A DNA stretch of 64,000 nt from Segatella albensis DSM 11370 = JCM 12258 (GTDB taxonomy: Bacteria; Bacteroidota; Bacteroidia; Bacteroidales; Bacteroidaceae), in NCBI RefSeq assembly GCF_000426565.1, contig NZ_AUFP01000005.1:1-64000 (forward strand), written 5' to 3'. The first letter of the stretch is position 1, and every line of letters begins with the position of its first letter. The notes below the pieces were generated by a model. That model had not been told where the DNA came from. It did not search any database and saw only the letters and a program-made list of their open reading frames with translations. Below, piece by piece: positions 1-8,911 of this stretch. The position numbers were made by a program, and so were the translations under genes.

Positions 1-200
1 ACAAAGAACGGAAAGAGCATAAGCAGATTGAGTACCTGCAAGGATGTAAACTTGCAATTCGCACGCTTCTCTACACCAATCTGGCTAGAGCGTATGTTTA
101 TATGTTCCATCACTCTCATTATGCTGTTAATTGCACGATTATTTTCATTTTCAGAGAAGAAACTTCTCAAATCTGATAGAATAGTTGTATCTTTGCTCAC
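1..200 (-). CDS. IS4-family-like transposase, N-terminal part only (runs off the window)
   Basis: The reverse strand is open from a GTG at 200 to the left edge and encodes about 66 residues beginning VSKDTTILSDLRSFF and containing SIMRVMEHINIRSS. I recognise this N-terminus as that of IS4-type transposases common in Bacteroidales; that is recall, not a search. No ATG is available: the in-frame codons upstream soon reach a stop. The catalytic DDE core would lie outside the window. The forward-strand frame over the same bases is a shadow. Confidence 0.5.
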   Translation of the reverse strand, partial: MSKDTTILSDLRSFFSENENNRAINSIMRVMEHINIRSSQIGVEKRANCKFTSLQVLNLLMLFPFF

Positions 201-364
201 GGCTTCTAAGTTTGAATTTTATTGTTTGGTCACTATAAAATTACTCATTTTCAATGAGTTAAACAAACTTTGAAGCCTTTTTTATTCCAAATTTACGTTA
301 ATATATGCATGTGATTTCTTACATGCGAAAGTTCAATACCTTATATTAATTTATAAGAAAAAGA

Positions 365-904
365 TCATTCTGACTTGTTTATCGGATATTTGCGGTCGGC
401 ACGCTTCATGTGCTCCTTTATATCCTGCTGATATTGCTCATATTTGTCTGCGCCAAGGATACTCTTCAGTTCTTCCTCGTAAGCCTGTTTTGTTTCCATC
501 ATCTTCTGATGCTTTTCTATCATCTCTTGGCGTTTCCCCATCATCTTCTGACGTTTTTCCATCACCTTATCTCGATTAGGTTGTGCTATTTTCTTCATCT
601 TGTCAAAATCAGGACGGGGCATATTGACGATTGAATCACGAAGCATCTGACGGAGGCCTTGTACATGAAGACGATAGTGTGGCATCCCCTTCATAGGGAG
701 TTTATCAGCATATTTCTTGTTGAGTTCAAGTAAGAGCTTAGCCTGTTTTTCGCTGAGCTGATACCTCTTTACCATAGCATCTGTATGATGCTGGATCATC
801 TCTTTCTTGTCTATGGAACGAAAAACTTTCTTTTCTTCGTTCTGCGCCATTACGGCAGTAGACATACTAATTACGGCTACCAGAGCCAAAACCATTTTCT
901 TCAT
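365..904 (-). CDS. secreted DUF4890-like / Spy-like periplasmic protein
   Basis: A 179-residue protein with a clear signal peptide (MKKMVLALVAVISMSTAVMA, cleavage after AQ). The mature part is almost wholly helical and very rich in Lys, Met, Gln and Glu, with repeated KRQ/KMM/EKHQKM stretches around residues 110-140. This matches the DUF4890/CpxP-Spy style of small periplasmic helical proteins, which in other bacteria bind unfolded envelope proteins. The role here is inferred from that resemblance. It is monocistronic and divergent from the next gene, with a 220-bp intergenic region. Confidence 0.6.
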   Translation of the reverse strand: MKKMVLALVAVISMSTAVMAQNEEKKVFRSIDKKEMIQHHTDAMVKRYQLSEKQAKLLLELNKKYADKLPMKGMPHYRLHVQGLRQMLRDSIVNMPRPDFDKMKKIAQPNRDKVMEKRQKMMGKRQEMIEKHQKMMETKQAYEEELKSILGADKYEQYQQDIKEHMKRADRKYPINKSE

Positions 905-1100
905 AATCGTCTAATTTAGTTCTTTTGTTTTGAAACATTTAAGTCTGTTTGCTTCTTTGATGTGGCATCTTATCGAAGGTTTAAGCGGTTAATTTTTTTT
1001 TATTCTGATTACGATATTTTGTTTTTCGTCCTCCTATCCCCATAATTAGGTATTTTTCATGAAAAGGAAAGCCTCTTATCTATTTTTACTATAAAATTCG

Positions 1101-1108
1101 TACCTTTG
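1101..1108 (+). promoter_or_regulatory. -7 promoter box (TACCTTTG)
   Basis: Bacteroidota-type TAnnTTTG box 17 bp before the ATG at 1126, followed by an A-rich leader. Confidence 0.6.
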
Positions 1109-1125
1109 CCGAAAATAAATTAACG

Positions 1126-2139
1126 ATGAATAAATATAATATCATATCAGCACCAAATGAGGGATCTTTTGACCAACGACTCAAGATACTTGGGAGAACA
1201 TTGATCAAATATATAGAACTGGAGAAAAAAAACAATCGTCAACTTTCTTATTGCAAGATATTCTTGAGCGATATTCAAAACCAATATCAACTGTTGCTTA
1301 ATAGTTGTGTGTATCAATATATATCTTCTTGTGCGCATACCATCGTGGAACAACCTCCTCTTGATGGTAGCAAGATATCTATCCTGTTGAAGACTTCTGA
1401 CGAGACTTGTCATGACATCTTCGATAGTCTTCGCCTTGATGATAAGGAGGCTGTCGGCAAAAGTAGTTATCTGCAGACGCTTATCCTCTTTGATAAATAT
1501 ATGAAACTTGCTGAAAAGCGAAATCTGGACATCCGTCAACATCTGGTAAGGACGTGGATATATGTGGCCAATATCGACGTGAACTACGAAGGCGTGGTAA
1601 AGGCCCGGAACGACTTCTTCCGTCAACAAGGTTTGACGATAAACACACATTTCATCGCAAGTACGGGTATTGGCGGAAGGTCTGAGACAAGAAATGCTTG
1701 TGTAGCCATCGACTTTCTATCAGTTCCCGACATTACGTTAGAGAATCAGAAGTTTTTGGAGGCCTTGGAGCATCTGAATCCTACACATGAATATGGTGTG
1801 GCCTTTGAACGAGGAACCCGATTGAAGATTGGTGATAAGAGCAGGTATTTCATTTCGGGAACAGCCAGTATCGACAAGCATGGTGATGTATTATATTTAG
1901 GTGACGTAAGAAAACAGATGGAACGTCTGCTTGAAAATATCGATGCTCTGTTGAAGGATGGAGAGGCTTGTATCGAAGATACGCGATATTTTATCATCTA
2001 TCTGAGGGATATCTCCGATAAGGAGGTGGTAGAGAAATATATGTCTGAGCATTATCCCGACATTCCGCATATCGTGCTGTTCGCACCTGTATGCCGACCT
2101 CAATGGTTGATAGAGATGGAATGTATTGCTGAGAAATAA
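1126..2139 (+). CDS. RidA/chorismatase-like (YjgF superfamily) protein
   Basis: A 337-residue protein. The C-terminal third has the pattern of the FkbO/Hyg5 chorismatase and YjgF/RidA superfamily: GTRLKIGDKSRYFISGTASI, then HGD and GD...QMERLLENIDALL, and a final PHIVLFAPVCRPQWLIEMEC. An STGIGGRSE motif lies near residue 180. The N-terminal half is not recognised. Members are usually annotated as endoribonuclease L-PSP or translation-initiation-inhibitor homologues; the substrate cannot be told from sequence. The ATG follows a good promoter and a short leader. It ends in a shared bidirectional terminator. Confidence 0.6.
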   Translation: MNKYNIISAPNEGSFDQRLKILGRTLIKYIELEKKNNRQLSYCKIFLSDIQNQYQLLLNSCVYQYISSCAHTIVEQPPLDGSKISILLKTSDETCHDIFDSLRLDDKEAVGKSSYLQTLILFDKYMKLAEKRNLDIRQHLVRTWIYVANIDVNYEGVVKARNDFFRQQGLTINTHFIASTGIGGRSETRNACVAIDFLSVPDITLENQKFLEALEHLNPTHEYGVAFERGTRLKIGDKSRYFISGTASIDKHGDVLYLGDVRKQMERLLENIDALLKDGEACIEDTRYFIIYLRDISDKEVVEKYMSEHYPDIPHIVLFAPVCRPQWLIEMECIAEK

Positions 2140-2147
2140 AGAATATA

Positions 2148-2185
2148 GAAAAAGGAGTACGGTATTATTCGTACTCCTTTTTTCG
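2148..2185. terminator. bidirectional terminator
   Basis: AAAGGAGTAC and GTACTCCTTT form a 10-bp perfect stem around a 10-nt loop, with A-rich and T-rich flanks, so it can serve both the forward gene ending at 2139 and the reverse gene ending at 2165, whose last codons it overlaps. Confidence 0.7.
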
Positions 2186-2467
2186 TTTTGGATTCATCGG
2201 GAACCACCCTCTGAGCACTCGTTTCCGTTGCTCGAAGAGTTCGCCGATACTCCACAATAAGGTGGCACCAAGTACACCCAAAAGTGAGGAGATAATCACA
2301 TTAGCGATAAGTAATGCTGCCACGAGACTGATGATACCTGTGAGAAGGAAAAACCACCAATATCTGGTGCCTGTGTGATACTCTACCTTAATGACTATCG
2401 GATGGAACAATCCGATAATCAAAAAGGTACTTATGGCTATGATGATGCCTGTGAAATATATCTGCAT
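2165..2467 (-). CDS. DUF4491 family small membrane protein
   Basis: A 100-residue protein with three hydrophobic segments (about residues 1-23, 37-56 and 58-76) and the family marks IIGLFHPIVIKVEY near the N-terminus, then ELFEQRKRVLRGWFPMNPKR at the C-terminus, typical of DUF4491. Its function is unknown. It lies 9 bp downstream of the DUF4301 gene on the same strand and is probably co-transcribed with it. Confidence 0.75.
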   Translation of the reverse strand: MQIYFTGIIIAISTFLIIGLFHPIVIKVEYHTGTRYWWFFLLTGIISLVAALLIANVIISSLLGVLGATLLWSIGELFEQRKRVLRGWFPMNPKRKKEYE

Positions 2468-2476
2468 AATTCAAGA

Positions 2477-3994
2477 TTATTGATGAACATCTCTGAGGAG
2501 GTCATTTACAGTCTTTACCGGATTAAAGGTGCTCAAAGGAACTTCTACGAAGATGGTATTCCAATCGCTCATAGCTCCATTCCAAAGACCCGGTAACTCA
2601 AGAGCCTTCAAGTCGCGTCCGTTCTTACTCTTGCTGCTGATGAAACCTGTGGTATGGTCTACGAAATCCGGTAGGTTGAAAGGATGTCCTTGATAATCGC
2701 GGGTGGCGCATACAAGGTCGACAGGATTGAAATGAGTACCATTGGTAAACATCTGCAAAGATTCCTTGTTGTTCTGGTCTATCTGCGAAGACTCGAGAAT
2801 CTGCAAACTTATTGTACCATCCTGATTATAGGTAAGGAACGGACCACCTCCTGGTTCTCCAACATTCTTTACGACGCCACATACACGCATCGGACGGTTG
2901 AGTTTGCGCTTGAGATAGATGACAAGGTCGGCATCCTCAAGATTTTTGATATCGCCCTTACGACAATATAAATCACGCTGGAGGAATCGGATGATCTCTT
3001 CAAGTTTGGCATGATTATATTTTCCACTATCTAAGATACGAAGATACTCGAAATTTTTTTGTTGAAGGGTAACGAGAACTCCGGCAATAACCTGTTTCCA
3101 AGTAATGGTATCTTTTTTCAGACGATCAGATACCACATTATCTATATTCTTGATGAAGATGACATCGCCATCGATCTCGTTGAGGTTCTCGATAAGAGCG
3201 CCATGACCTCCTGGACGGAACAACAACGAACCATCTTCGTTGCGGAAAGGCGTATTATCCGGATTGGCTGCTATCGTATCGGTAGAAGGTTTTTGCTCAG
3301 AGAAACTAATATGATAATGTACATCGTATTTCTTCTCATAATAGGCCTGCTTCTCGGCCACCTTAGCCTTGAAGAGTTCCAAATGGTCATGAGAAACCGT
3401 AAAGTGGACATAAGCGTCTCCATTGCTGTTGGCATAAAGAGCAGCCTCTACGAGATGCTCCTCCATAGGAGTACGCGATCCATTCTCGTAATGATGGAAA
3501 AGTAACAAACCTTTAGGTAGTTGTCCATAATTCAAGCCCTTGGCCTCAAGCATGTTAGCTACAACGGCTTTATAGTTTCCTGAAGATATCAAGTTGCTAA
3601 CAGACTTGCCCTCGTTCTTGCTACATTTTTCATCAAGAGCCTCATAAAAGGCAAAGTCCTTAATATGATCGAAGAAAGTCTTCTCGAAATCTGTTTGGGG
3701 TGTGTCGTAATCAGCATTCAAGAACGCAAACATATTCTTGAACATACGACTGGCAGCTCCCGAGGCTGGTACAAACTTTACTACCTGATGTCCCTCGGTC
3801 TTGTATGCATTCCATGTACGGATATAGTTTTGAGCCTCTTCAGCCCCCAAAGCCAATATCCCTTTGCCTACTTCCGCAGCTCCATCCAGTTTCAAGAATG
3901 GAAATCCATCTTTGATCTGCTTCAATTGACGCTCAATTTGCTGTTCAGAGATTCCGCGGTTAGCAATTTGATTCAAATCTTGTTGATTTAGCAT
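2477..3994 (-). CDS. DUF4301 family protein
   Basis: A 505-residue soluble protein matching DUF4301 along its length: FVPASGAASRMFKNMFAFLN near residue 75, GLLLFHHYENGSRTPMEEHL near 165, FRPGGHGALIENLN near 260, and RVCGVVKNVGEPGGGPF near 370. The GAASRMFK and GGHGAL stretches recall nucleotidyltransferase or sugar-phosphate-binding loops, but no enzymatic activity is established. First gene of a two-gene operon with the DUF4491 protein. Confidence 0.8.
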   Translation of the reverse strand: MLNQQDLNQIANRGISEQQIERQLKQIKDGFPFLKLDGAAEVGKGILALGAEEAQNYIRTWNAYKTEGHQVVKFVPASGAASRMFKNMFAFLNADYDTPQTDFEKTFFDHIKDFAFYEALDEKCSKNEGKSVSNLISSGNYKAVVANMLEAKGLNYGQLPKGLLLFHHYENGSRTPMEEHLVEAALYANSNGDAYVHFTVSHDHLELFKAKVAEKQAYYEKKYDVHYHISFSEQKPSTDTIAANPDNTPFRNEDGSLLFRPGGHGALIENLNEIDGDVIFIKNIDNVVSDRLKKDTITWKQVIAGVLVTLQQKNFEYLRILDSGKYNHAKLEEIIRFLQRDLYCRKGDIKNLEDADLVIYLKRKLNRPMRVCGVVKNVGEPGGGPFLTYNQDGTISLQILESSQIDQNNKESLQMFTNGTHFNPVDLVCATRDYQGHPFNLPDFVDHTTGFISSKSKNGRDLKALELPGLWNGAMSDWNTIFVEVPLSTFNPVKTVNDLLRDVHQ

Positions 3995-4059
3995 GATATT
4001 TATTTTTCGGTTTATGGTTATTATGTGTATTTTCTACCTAAAATATGGTAAATATGCCA

Positions 4060-4067
4060 CAAAGATA
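4060..4067 (-). promoter_or_regulatory. -7 promoter box, reverse strand
   Basis: CAAAGATA on the plus strand (TATCTTTG on the reverse), about 66 bp before the DUF4301 start. It is divergent from the relA promoter about 50 bp away. Confidence 0.55.
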
Positions 4068-4111
4068 GTTAGTTTTCATGAGATTGAGAAATTTAAGTGG
4101 AGTTTTTTTTA

Positions 4112-4119
4112 TATCTTTG
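4112..4119 (+). promoter_or_regulatory. -7 promoter box for relA
   Basis: TATCTTTG 25 bp before the ATG at 4144. A start at 4078 would lie upstream of this promoter, so it is unlikely. Confidence 0.65.
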
Positions 4120-4143
4120 CCAGAAACAAATAAGGACTGCGAT

Positions 4144-6357
4144 ATGAACAATGATAAATTCGAGTTTACTGCTGAGGAACGTGAGGAATGTCTTGCTATC
4201 CTCGAAAAGTTAAAGACGACCATCGGAGATTCTCTGAAATCTGATGATGAGGAGAAAATCAGAGAGCACATTCAGAAGGGTATCGATAATCATCAGATCC
4301 AGCGTGACGTATTCAACCTGAATCCGGTATTACATGCTTTACAAACTGCAGAGATTGCGGTAGACGAGATCGGACTCAAGCGTGATGGTGTACTCGCTAT
4401 CCTACTCTATCAGAGTGTCGTGAGCGATTTTACTACACTCGATGAAATCAACGAAAAATTCGGAGAGAGTGTCGCTCATATCATCCGAGGACTTTGCAGA
4501 ATCCACGATCTATACAAGCGCAACCCTATCATCGAGAGTGAGAACTTCAGAAACTTGCTGATCTCTTTCTCTGAGGATATGCGCGTCATCCTCATCATGA
4601 TAGCCGACCGCGTGAACGTCATGCGACAAATACGTGATACAGAGGCTGTTGAGGCTAAACATCAAGTAAGCGAGGAGGCCAGTTATCTGTATGCTCCCTT
4701 GGCTCATAAACTGGGTCTATACAAACTGAAAAGTGAACTTGAGGATCTGTCGTTGAAATATCTGGAGCACGATGCCTATTATATGATCAAGGATAAGTTG
4801 AACGCTACCAAAGCGGCACGTGACGCTTATATCAAGTCTTTCATCGAACCTATTCAGACGAAACTCGAAAATGCAGGACTCAAGTTCCATATGAAAGGAC
4901 GTACCAAGAGTATCCATTCGATATGGCAGAAGATGAAAAAGCAGAAATGCGGTTTCGAAGGCATCTACGATCTTTTCGCCATCCGCATCATCCTCGACTC
5001 ACCTGTAGAGAAGGAGAAAATGCAATGTTGGCAGGTTTACTCGATAATCACAGATATGTATCAGCCTAATCCTAAACGTTTACGAGATTGGCTAAGTGTA
5101 CCTAAATCAAATGGTTATGAGAGTTTGCACATTACCGTACTTGGACCTCAGAACAAATGGGTAGAGGTACAGATTCGTACCGAGAGAATGGACGAGGTGG
5201 CCGAGCATGGTCTGGCTGCCCATTGGCGATATAAAGGTATCAAAAGTGAGGGCGGTATCGACGATTGGTTGGCTAATATCCGAAGCGCTCTGGAGAACAA
5301 CGACGACTTGCAATTGATGGACCAGTTCAAGATGGATTTGTACGAAGACGAGGTATATGTGTTTACGCCAAAGGGAGACCTGCTAAAGATGCCGAAAGGC
5401 GCCACAATCCTCGACCTCGCCTATCGCATCCACTCGAATATCGGTAATACTTGTGTCGGCGGAAAAATCAATGGCAAGGTATGCAATATGCGCGAAACGT
5501 TACATTCGGGCGACCAAGTAGAGATCATGACCCAAAGTAACCAGACGCCAAAGCGCGACTGGTTGAATTACGTGACAACAAGTAAGGCGAAATCAAAGAT
5601 CCGACTTGCCATCAAGGAAACTCAAGCTAAGGAGGGTTTATATGCCAAGGAATTGCTCGAAAGGAGATTCAAGAACAAGAAGATCGAAGCCGAGGAAAGT
5701 ATCATGTTCCGTCTCATCAAGAGGTTGGGATATAAAGAGGTAAGCGACTTCTATAAGGATATTTCCGACGAGAAGTTGGACCCAAACGAGGTAATAGAAA
5801 AGTATGTGGAGGAGCGCGACCGAGAATTGAAGTTGGATGCTCCGAAAGAAGCTAAAAGTGCTGAGACTTTCCAATTTGAGAATCCAGACGAGGAGATATT
5901 GAAAGGAAATGATGATGTGCTCGTCATCGACCAAAACCTGAAGGGTATCGATTTTCAATTGGCTCAATGTTGTCACCCTATCTATGGCGATCCTGTGTTT
6001 GGTTTCGTTACGGTAAGTGGCGGTATCAAAATTCACAGAAAAGACTGTCCTAATGCTCCTGAATTGCGTAAGCGTTTTGGTTATCGTATTGTGAAAGCTC
6101 GTTGGAGTGGTAAGGGTGTCAGCAAATATGCGATCACGTTGAGAATTATCGGCAACGATGATATTGGTATCGTGAGCAACATCACGAATGTTATCGCTAA
6201 AGAAGAGACTCTGACGATGAGATCGATTAATATCGATAGTCACGACGGATTGTTCTCGGGAAATGTCGTTGTGCTGATCGATGATGCCAGCAAATCACAA
6301 CAACTCATCAAGAAATTACGTACCATCAAAGGTGTAAAACAAGTTACAAGATTATAA
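4144..6357 (+). CDS. relA: RelA/SpoT-family (p)ppGpp synthetase with inactive HD domain
   Basis: A 737-residue protein that makes (p)ppGpp from ATP and GDP/GTP in the stringent response. Domain order: HD-like region (about 30-180), synthetase (GRTKSIHSIWQKMKKQ near residue 255, then GFEGIYDLFAIRIIL), TGS (DEVYVFTPKGDLLKMPKGAT near 400), a CCHPI..D zinc-finger-like segment near 610, and a C-terminal ACT domain. The HD hydrolase signature (usually LLHDxxEDT) reads LLYQSVVSDF, so the metal-binding His-Asp and Glu-Asp pairs are missing. I therefore expect a synthetase-only RelA, with hydrolysis done by another homologue. The ATG at 4144 was chosen from the promoter position. Confidence 0.9.
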   Translation: MNNDKFEFTAEEREECLAILEKLKTTIGDSLKSDDEEKIREHIQKGIDNHQIQRDVFNLNPVLHALQTAEIAVDEIGLKRDGVLAILLYQSVVSDFTTLDEINEKFGESVAHIIRGLCRIHDLYKRNPIIESENFRNLLISFSEDMRVILIMIADRVNVMRQIRDTEAVEAKHQVSEEASYLYAPLAHKLGLYKLKSELEDLSLKYLEHDAYYMIKDKLNATKAARDAYIKSFIEPIQTKLENAGLKFHMKGRTKSIHSIWQKMKKQKCGFEGIYDLFAIRIILDSPVEKEKMQCWQVYSIITDMYQPNPKRLRDWLSVPKSNGYESLHITVLGPQNKWVEVQIRTERMDEVAEHGLAAHWRYKGIKSEGGIDDWLANIRSALENNDDLQLMDQFKMDLYEDEVYVFTPKGDLLKMPKGATILDLAYRIHSNIGNTCVGGKINGKVCNMRETLHSGDQVEIMTQSNQTPKRDWLNYVTTSKAKSKIRLAIKETQAKEGLYAKELLERRFKNKKIEAEESIMFRLIKRLGYKEVSDFYKDISDEKLDPNEVIEKYVEERDRELKLDAPKEAKSAETFQFENPDEEILKGNDDVLVIDQNLKGIDFQLAQCCHPIYGDPVFGFVTVSGGIKIHRKDCPNAPELRKRFGYRIVKARWSGKGVSKYAITLRIIGNDDIGIVSNITNVIAKEETLTMRSINIDSHDGLFSGNVVVLIDDASKSQQLIKKLRTIKGVKQVTRL

Positions 6358-6410
6358 TTTACATCTTTATATTATAATATTTCTGCTTTGTCTACGTTAA
6401 TTATCGTAAG

Positions 6411-8804
6411 ATGAAGCAGAAATTATTTTATACGATCCTCCTAGCTATCCTGACCATGAAAGCCATGGCACAATCCTTTGTGCTCCAAGGTCGCGTAACC
6501 GATGCAGAACAGAAGCCTATAGAACTGGTTACTGTGGCTGTAGTAAGTCAAGGTAAGATGACGATGACCTCGCTAAAGGGTGAATTTAAACTCACTCTAC
6601 AATCTGCTGATTCTGTGAATGTTAGATTTTCAATGGTCGGATACCGAACGAAAGTTAGAACGTTGAGGAACCCACGAGGAAAACAAACGCTAAGGGTGAT
6701 ATTATATAGCGAGAACACGCTCGACGAAGTACAGGTACAAGGTGAACGCATACAAAGTGACCAAACGCAAAACCTGAAAATCAAAGATATGAAGAACGCT
6801 CCCTCGGTAACGGGAAATGGCGTGGAAGAACTCGTACAGCAACAAGCTGGTGTGAGCACGCATAATGAACTGTCCTCACAATATAATGTAAGAGGAGGAA
6901 GCTTCGATGAAAATTCCGTATATATCAATCATATAGAGATATTCCGTCCATTCCTTGTAAGAAGTGGACAACAGGAAGGCTTATCGGTCATCAACCCTTA
7001 TATGGTAGACAAAATCGGATTCTCTACAGGTGGCTATTCGGCCAAATATGGTGACAAGATGAGCTCGGCCCTCGACATCACCTATAAGAATCTTATGGAT
7101 CCGAACGGAACCCAAAGGCATCTCGAAGGTTCTATAGCTGCTTCCTTGTTAGGAGCCGATGGATATATCGGTATAGGTAGTAAGAACATATCGTGGCTCA
7201 ACAGCATAAGATATAAGACCAACCAATATCTATTAGGGACACTCGATGAAAAGGGAGAATATCGACCGAATTTTTTGGACTATCAAACCTTTCTGAGTTA
7301 CAAACCGAATGCAAGATGGAAGTTTGATCTCATCGGAAACATCTCGGATAATCATTATCAATTTGTACCCAAAGATCGCGAAACCGCCTTTGGTACTCAA
7401 CAGAATGTAAAGAACTTCCGCGTATACTTCGACGGACAAGAGAAAGACCGATTCCTTACATATTTCGGTAGCATGAGCATCACCCGATATCTCGGAATAA
7501 ACACACGTGTAAACTTCACAGGAAGTGCTTTCTATACGAGCGAACAAGAGAAGTATGATATACAAGGACAATATTGGCTCGACCAGACCGAAACCTCAGA
7601 AAATCTTGGCGTGGGTACTTATTTTGAACATACGCGCAATTATCTGAAGGCTCGTGTGCTGAGCGGTAAACTTACGATGTGGCACAAGACCGGCAAACAC
7701 GAGATAGAGACAGCCCTCACGCTAAAACGCGAACATATCGAGGAGACCGCAAATGAATATGAAATGCGCGACTCTTCTGGCTATAGTATTCCACATACAG
7801 GAAACGACTTGAGTATGTACTATGCCTTGAGGGCCAACAACACGTTGGACGCCAACCGTTCAGAATTTTATATCCAAGATACTTGGCGATTCTCAAGTAT
7901 CGGCGAACATACCCATTTTACCTTGAATTATGGTATAAGGATGAGCCATTGGAACTTCAATCGTGAAACCATCGTCAGCCCTCGCGTCAGTTTAGGTATC
8001 ATACCAGCCTATAGCGAAAACACGACAATCCGACTGGCTGCCGGCATCTATTATCAGGCTCCTTTCTTTAAGGAACTTCGCGACACATTACATATCAATG
8101 GTTCGACCTATGCCAGACTCAACAATAAGATCAAGAGTCAACAAAGTATACATTTCATCGTAGGATATGACTATCGGTTCATGTTGAACAATCGCCATTT
8201 CAAGTTGAGCGCAGAAGCTTACTACAAAGCCTTGAGCAATCTGATACCATATTCTGTAAATAATGTGAAGGTGGTATATTATGGTAATAACGAAGCCCAA
8301 GGACATGCAGCAGGAATCGACATGAAACTCTACGGCGAATTTGTACCCGGAGCAGACAGTTGGATTAGTCTATCCTTTATGAACACCCGTATGAATTTGC
8401 ATGGGCAAAGCATTCCCTTGCCTACCGACCAACGTTTTGGAATCAACCTAAACTTTACCGACTATTTCCCTGGGACTACCCGATGGCGCATGAATCTGAA
8501 ACTCGCCTATATCGACGGATTACCATTCTCGGCACCCCATCGCGAAATCGAGCACAATAGTTTCCGAGCTCCTGCCTATCGCAGAGCCGATATCGGCATG
8601 ACCTATCTCCTACTCGACAACCATGACCATCATACGAAGAATATCTTCAAGAAGGTATGGTTCGGAATCGATTGCTTCAATCTGTTCGATATTAATAATG
8701 TGAACAGCTACTATTGGGTGACCGACGTAACGAGTCAACAATATGCCGTACCAAACTACCTCACAGGTCGACAAATAAACACAAAGATTCTGATAGAATT
8801 CTAA
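6411..8804 (+). CDS. TonB-dependent outer-membrane receptor with carboxypeptidase-like N-terminal domain
   Basis: A 797-residue outer-membrane protein: signal peptide (MKQKLFYTILLAILTMKAMA), a carboxypeptidase-regulatory-like beta domain (about 24-105: FVLQGRVTDAEQKPIELVTV), a plug (about 125-230, with SSQYNVRGGSFDENSVYIN), then a 22-strand-type barrel ending in a terminal Phe (KILIEF). It takes up a large ligand with TonB-ExbBD energy. No SusD partner or binding lipoprotein lies next to it, so the ligand is unknown; it is not obviously part of a polysaccharide utilisation locus. It begins 53 bp after relA and may read through from it. Confidence 0.85.
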   Translation: MKQKLFYTILLAILTMKAMAQSFVLQGRVTDAEQKPIELVTVAVVSQGKMTMTSLKGEFKLTLQSADSVNVRFSMVGYRTKVRTLRNPRGKQTLRVILYSENTLDEVQVQGERIQSDQTQNLKIKDMKNAPSVTGNGVEELVQQQAGVSTHNELSSQYNVRGGSFDENSVYINHIEIFRPFLVRSGQQEGLSVINPYMVDKIGFSTGGYSAKYGDKMSSALDITYKNLMDPNGTQRHLEGSIAASLLGADGYIGIGSKNISWLNSIRYKTNQYLLGTLDEKGEYRPNFLDYQTFLSYKPNARWKFDLIGNISDNHYQFVPKDRETAFGTQQNVKNFRVYFDGQEKDRFLTYFGSMSITRYLGINTRVNFTGSAFYTSEQEKYDIQGQYWLDQTETSENLGVGTYFEHTRNYLKARVLSGKLTMWHKTGKHEIETALTLKREHIEETANEYEMRDSSGYSIPHTGNDLSMYYALRANNTLDANRSEFYIQDTWRFSSIGEHTHFTLNYGIRMSHWNFNRETIVSPRVSLGIIPAYSENTTIRLAAGIYYQAPFFKELRDTLHINGSTYARLNNKIKSQQSIHFIVGYDYRFMLNNRHFKLSAEAYYKALSNLIPYSVNNVKVVYYGNNEAQGHAAGIDMKLYGEFVPGADSWISLSFMNTRMNLHGQSIPLPTDQRFGINLNFTDYFPGTTRWRMNLKLAYIDGLPFSAPHREIEHNSFRAPAYRRADIGMTYLLLDNHDHHTKNIFKKVWFGIDCFNLFDINNVNSYYWVTDVTSQQYAVPNYLTGRQINTKILIEF

Positions 8805-8867
8805 TAGCCGGAACCTATTTTAATGTTACTTTGTCTAAAATTGTTCTTTATTCTAAAATAAATTGAT

Positions 8868-8875
8868 TATCTTTG
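8868..8875 (+). promoter_or_regulatory. -7 promoter box for the carboxyltransferase operon
   Basis: TATCTTTG 36 bp upstream of the ATG at 8912. Confidence 0.6.
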
Positions 8876-8911
8876 CACGGATTTAGAAAATAAAGAATAA
8901 TATTATATATT

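Noticed and set aside
28-273. Forward 81-residue frame at the left edge
   Set aside because: The reverse strand over the same bases encodes a recognisable transposase N-terminus; the forward frame has no family features.
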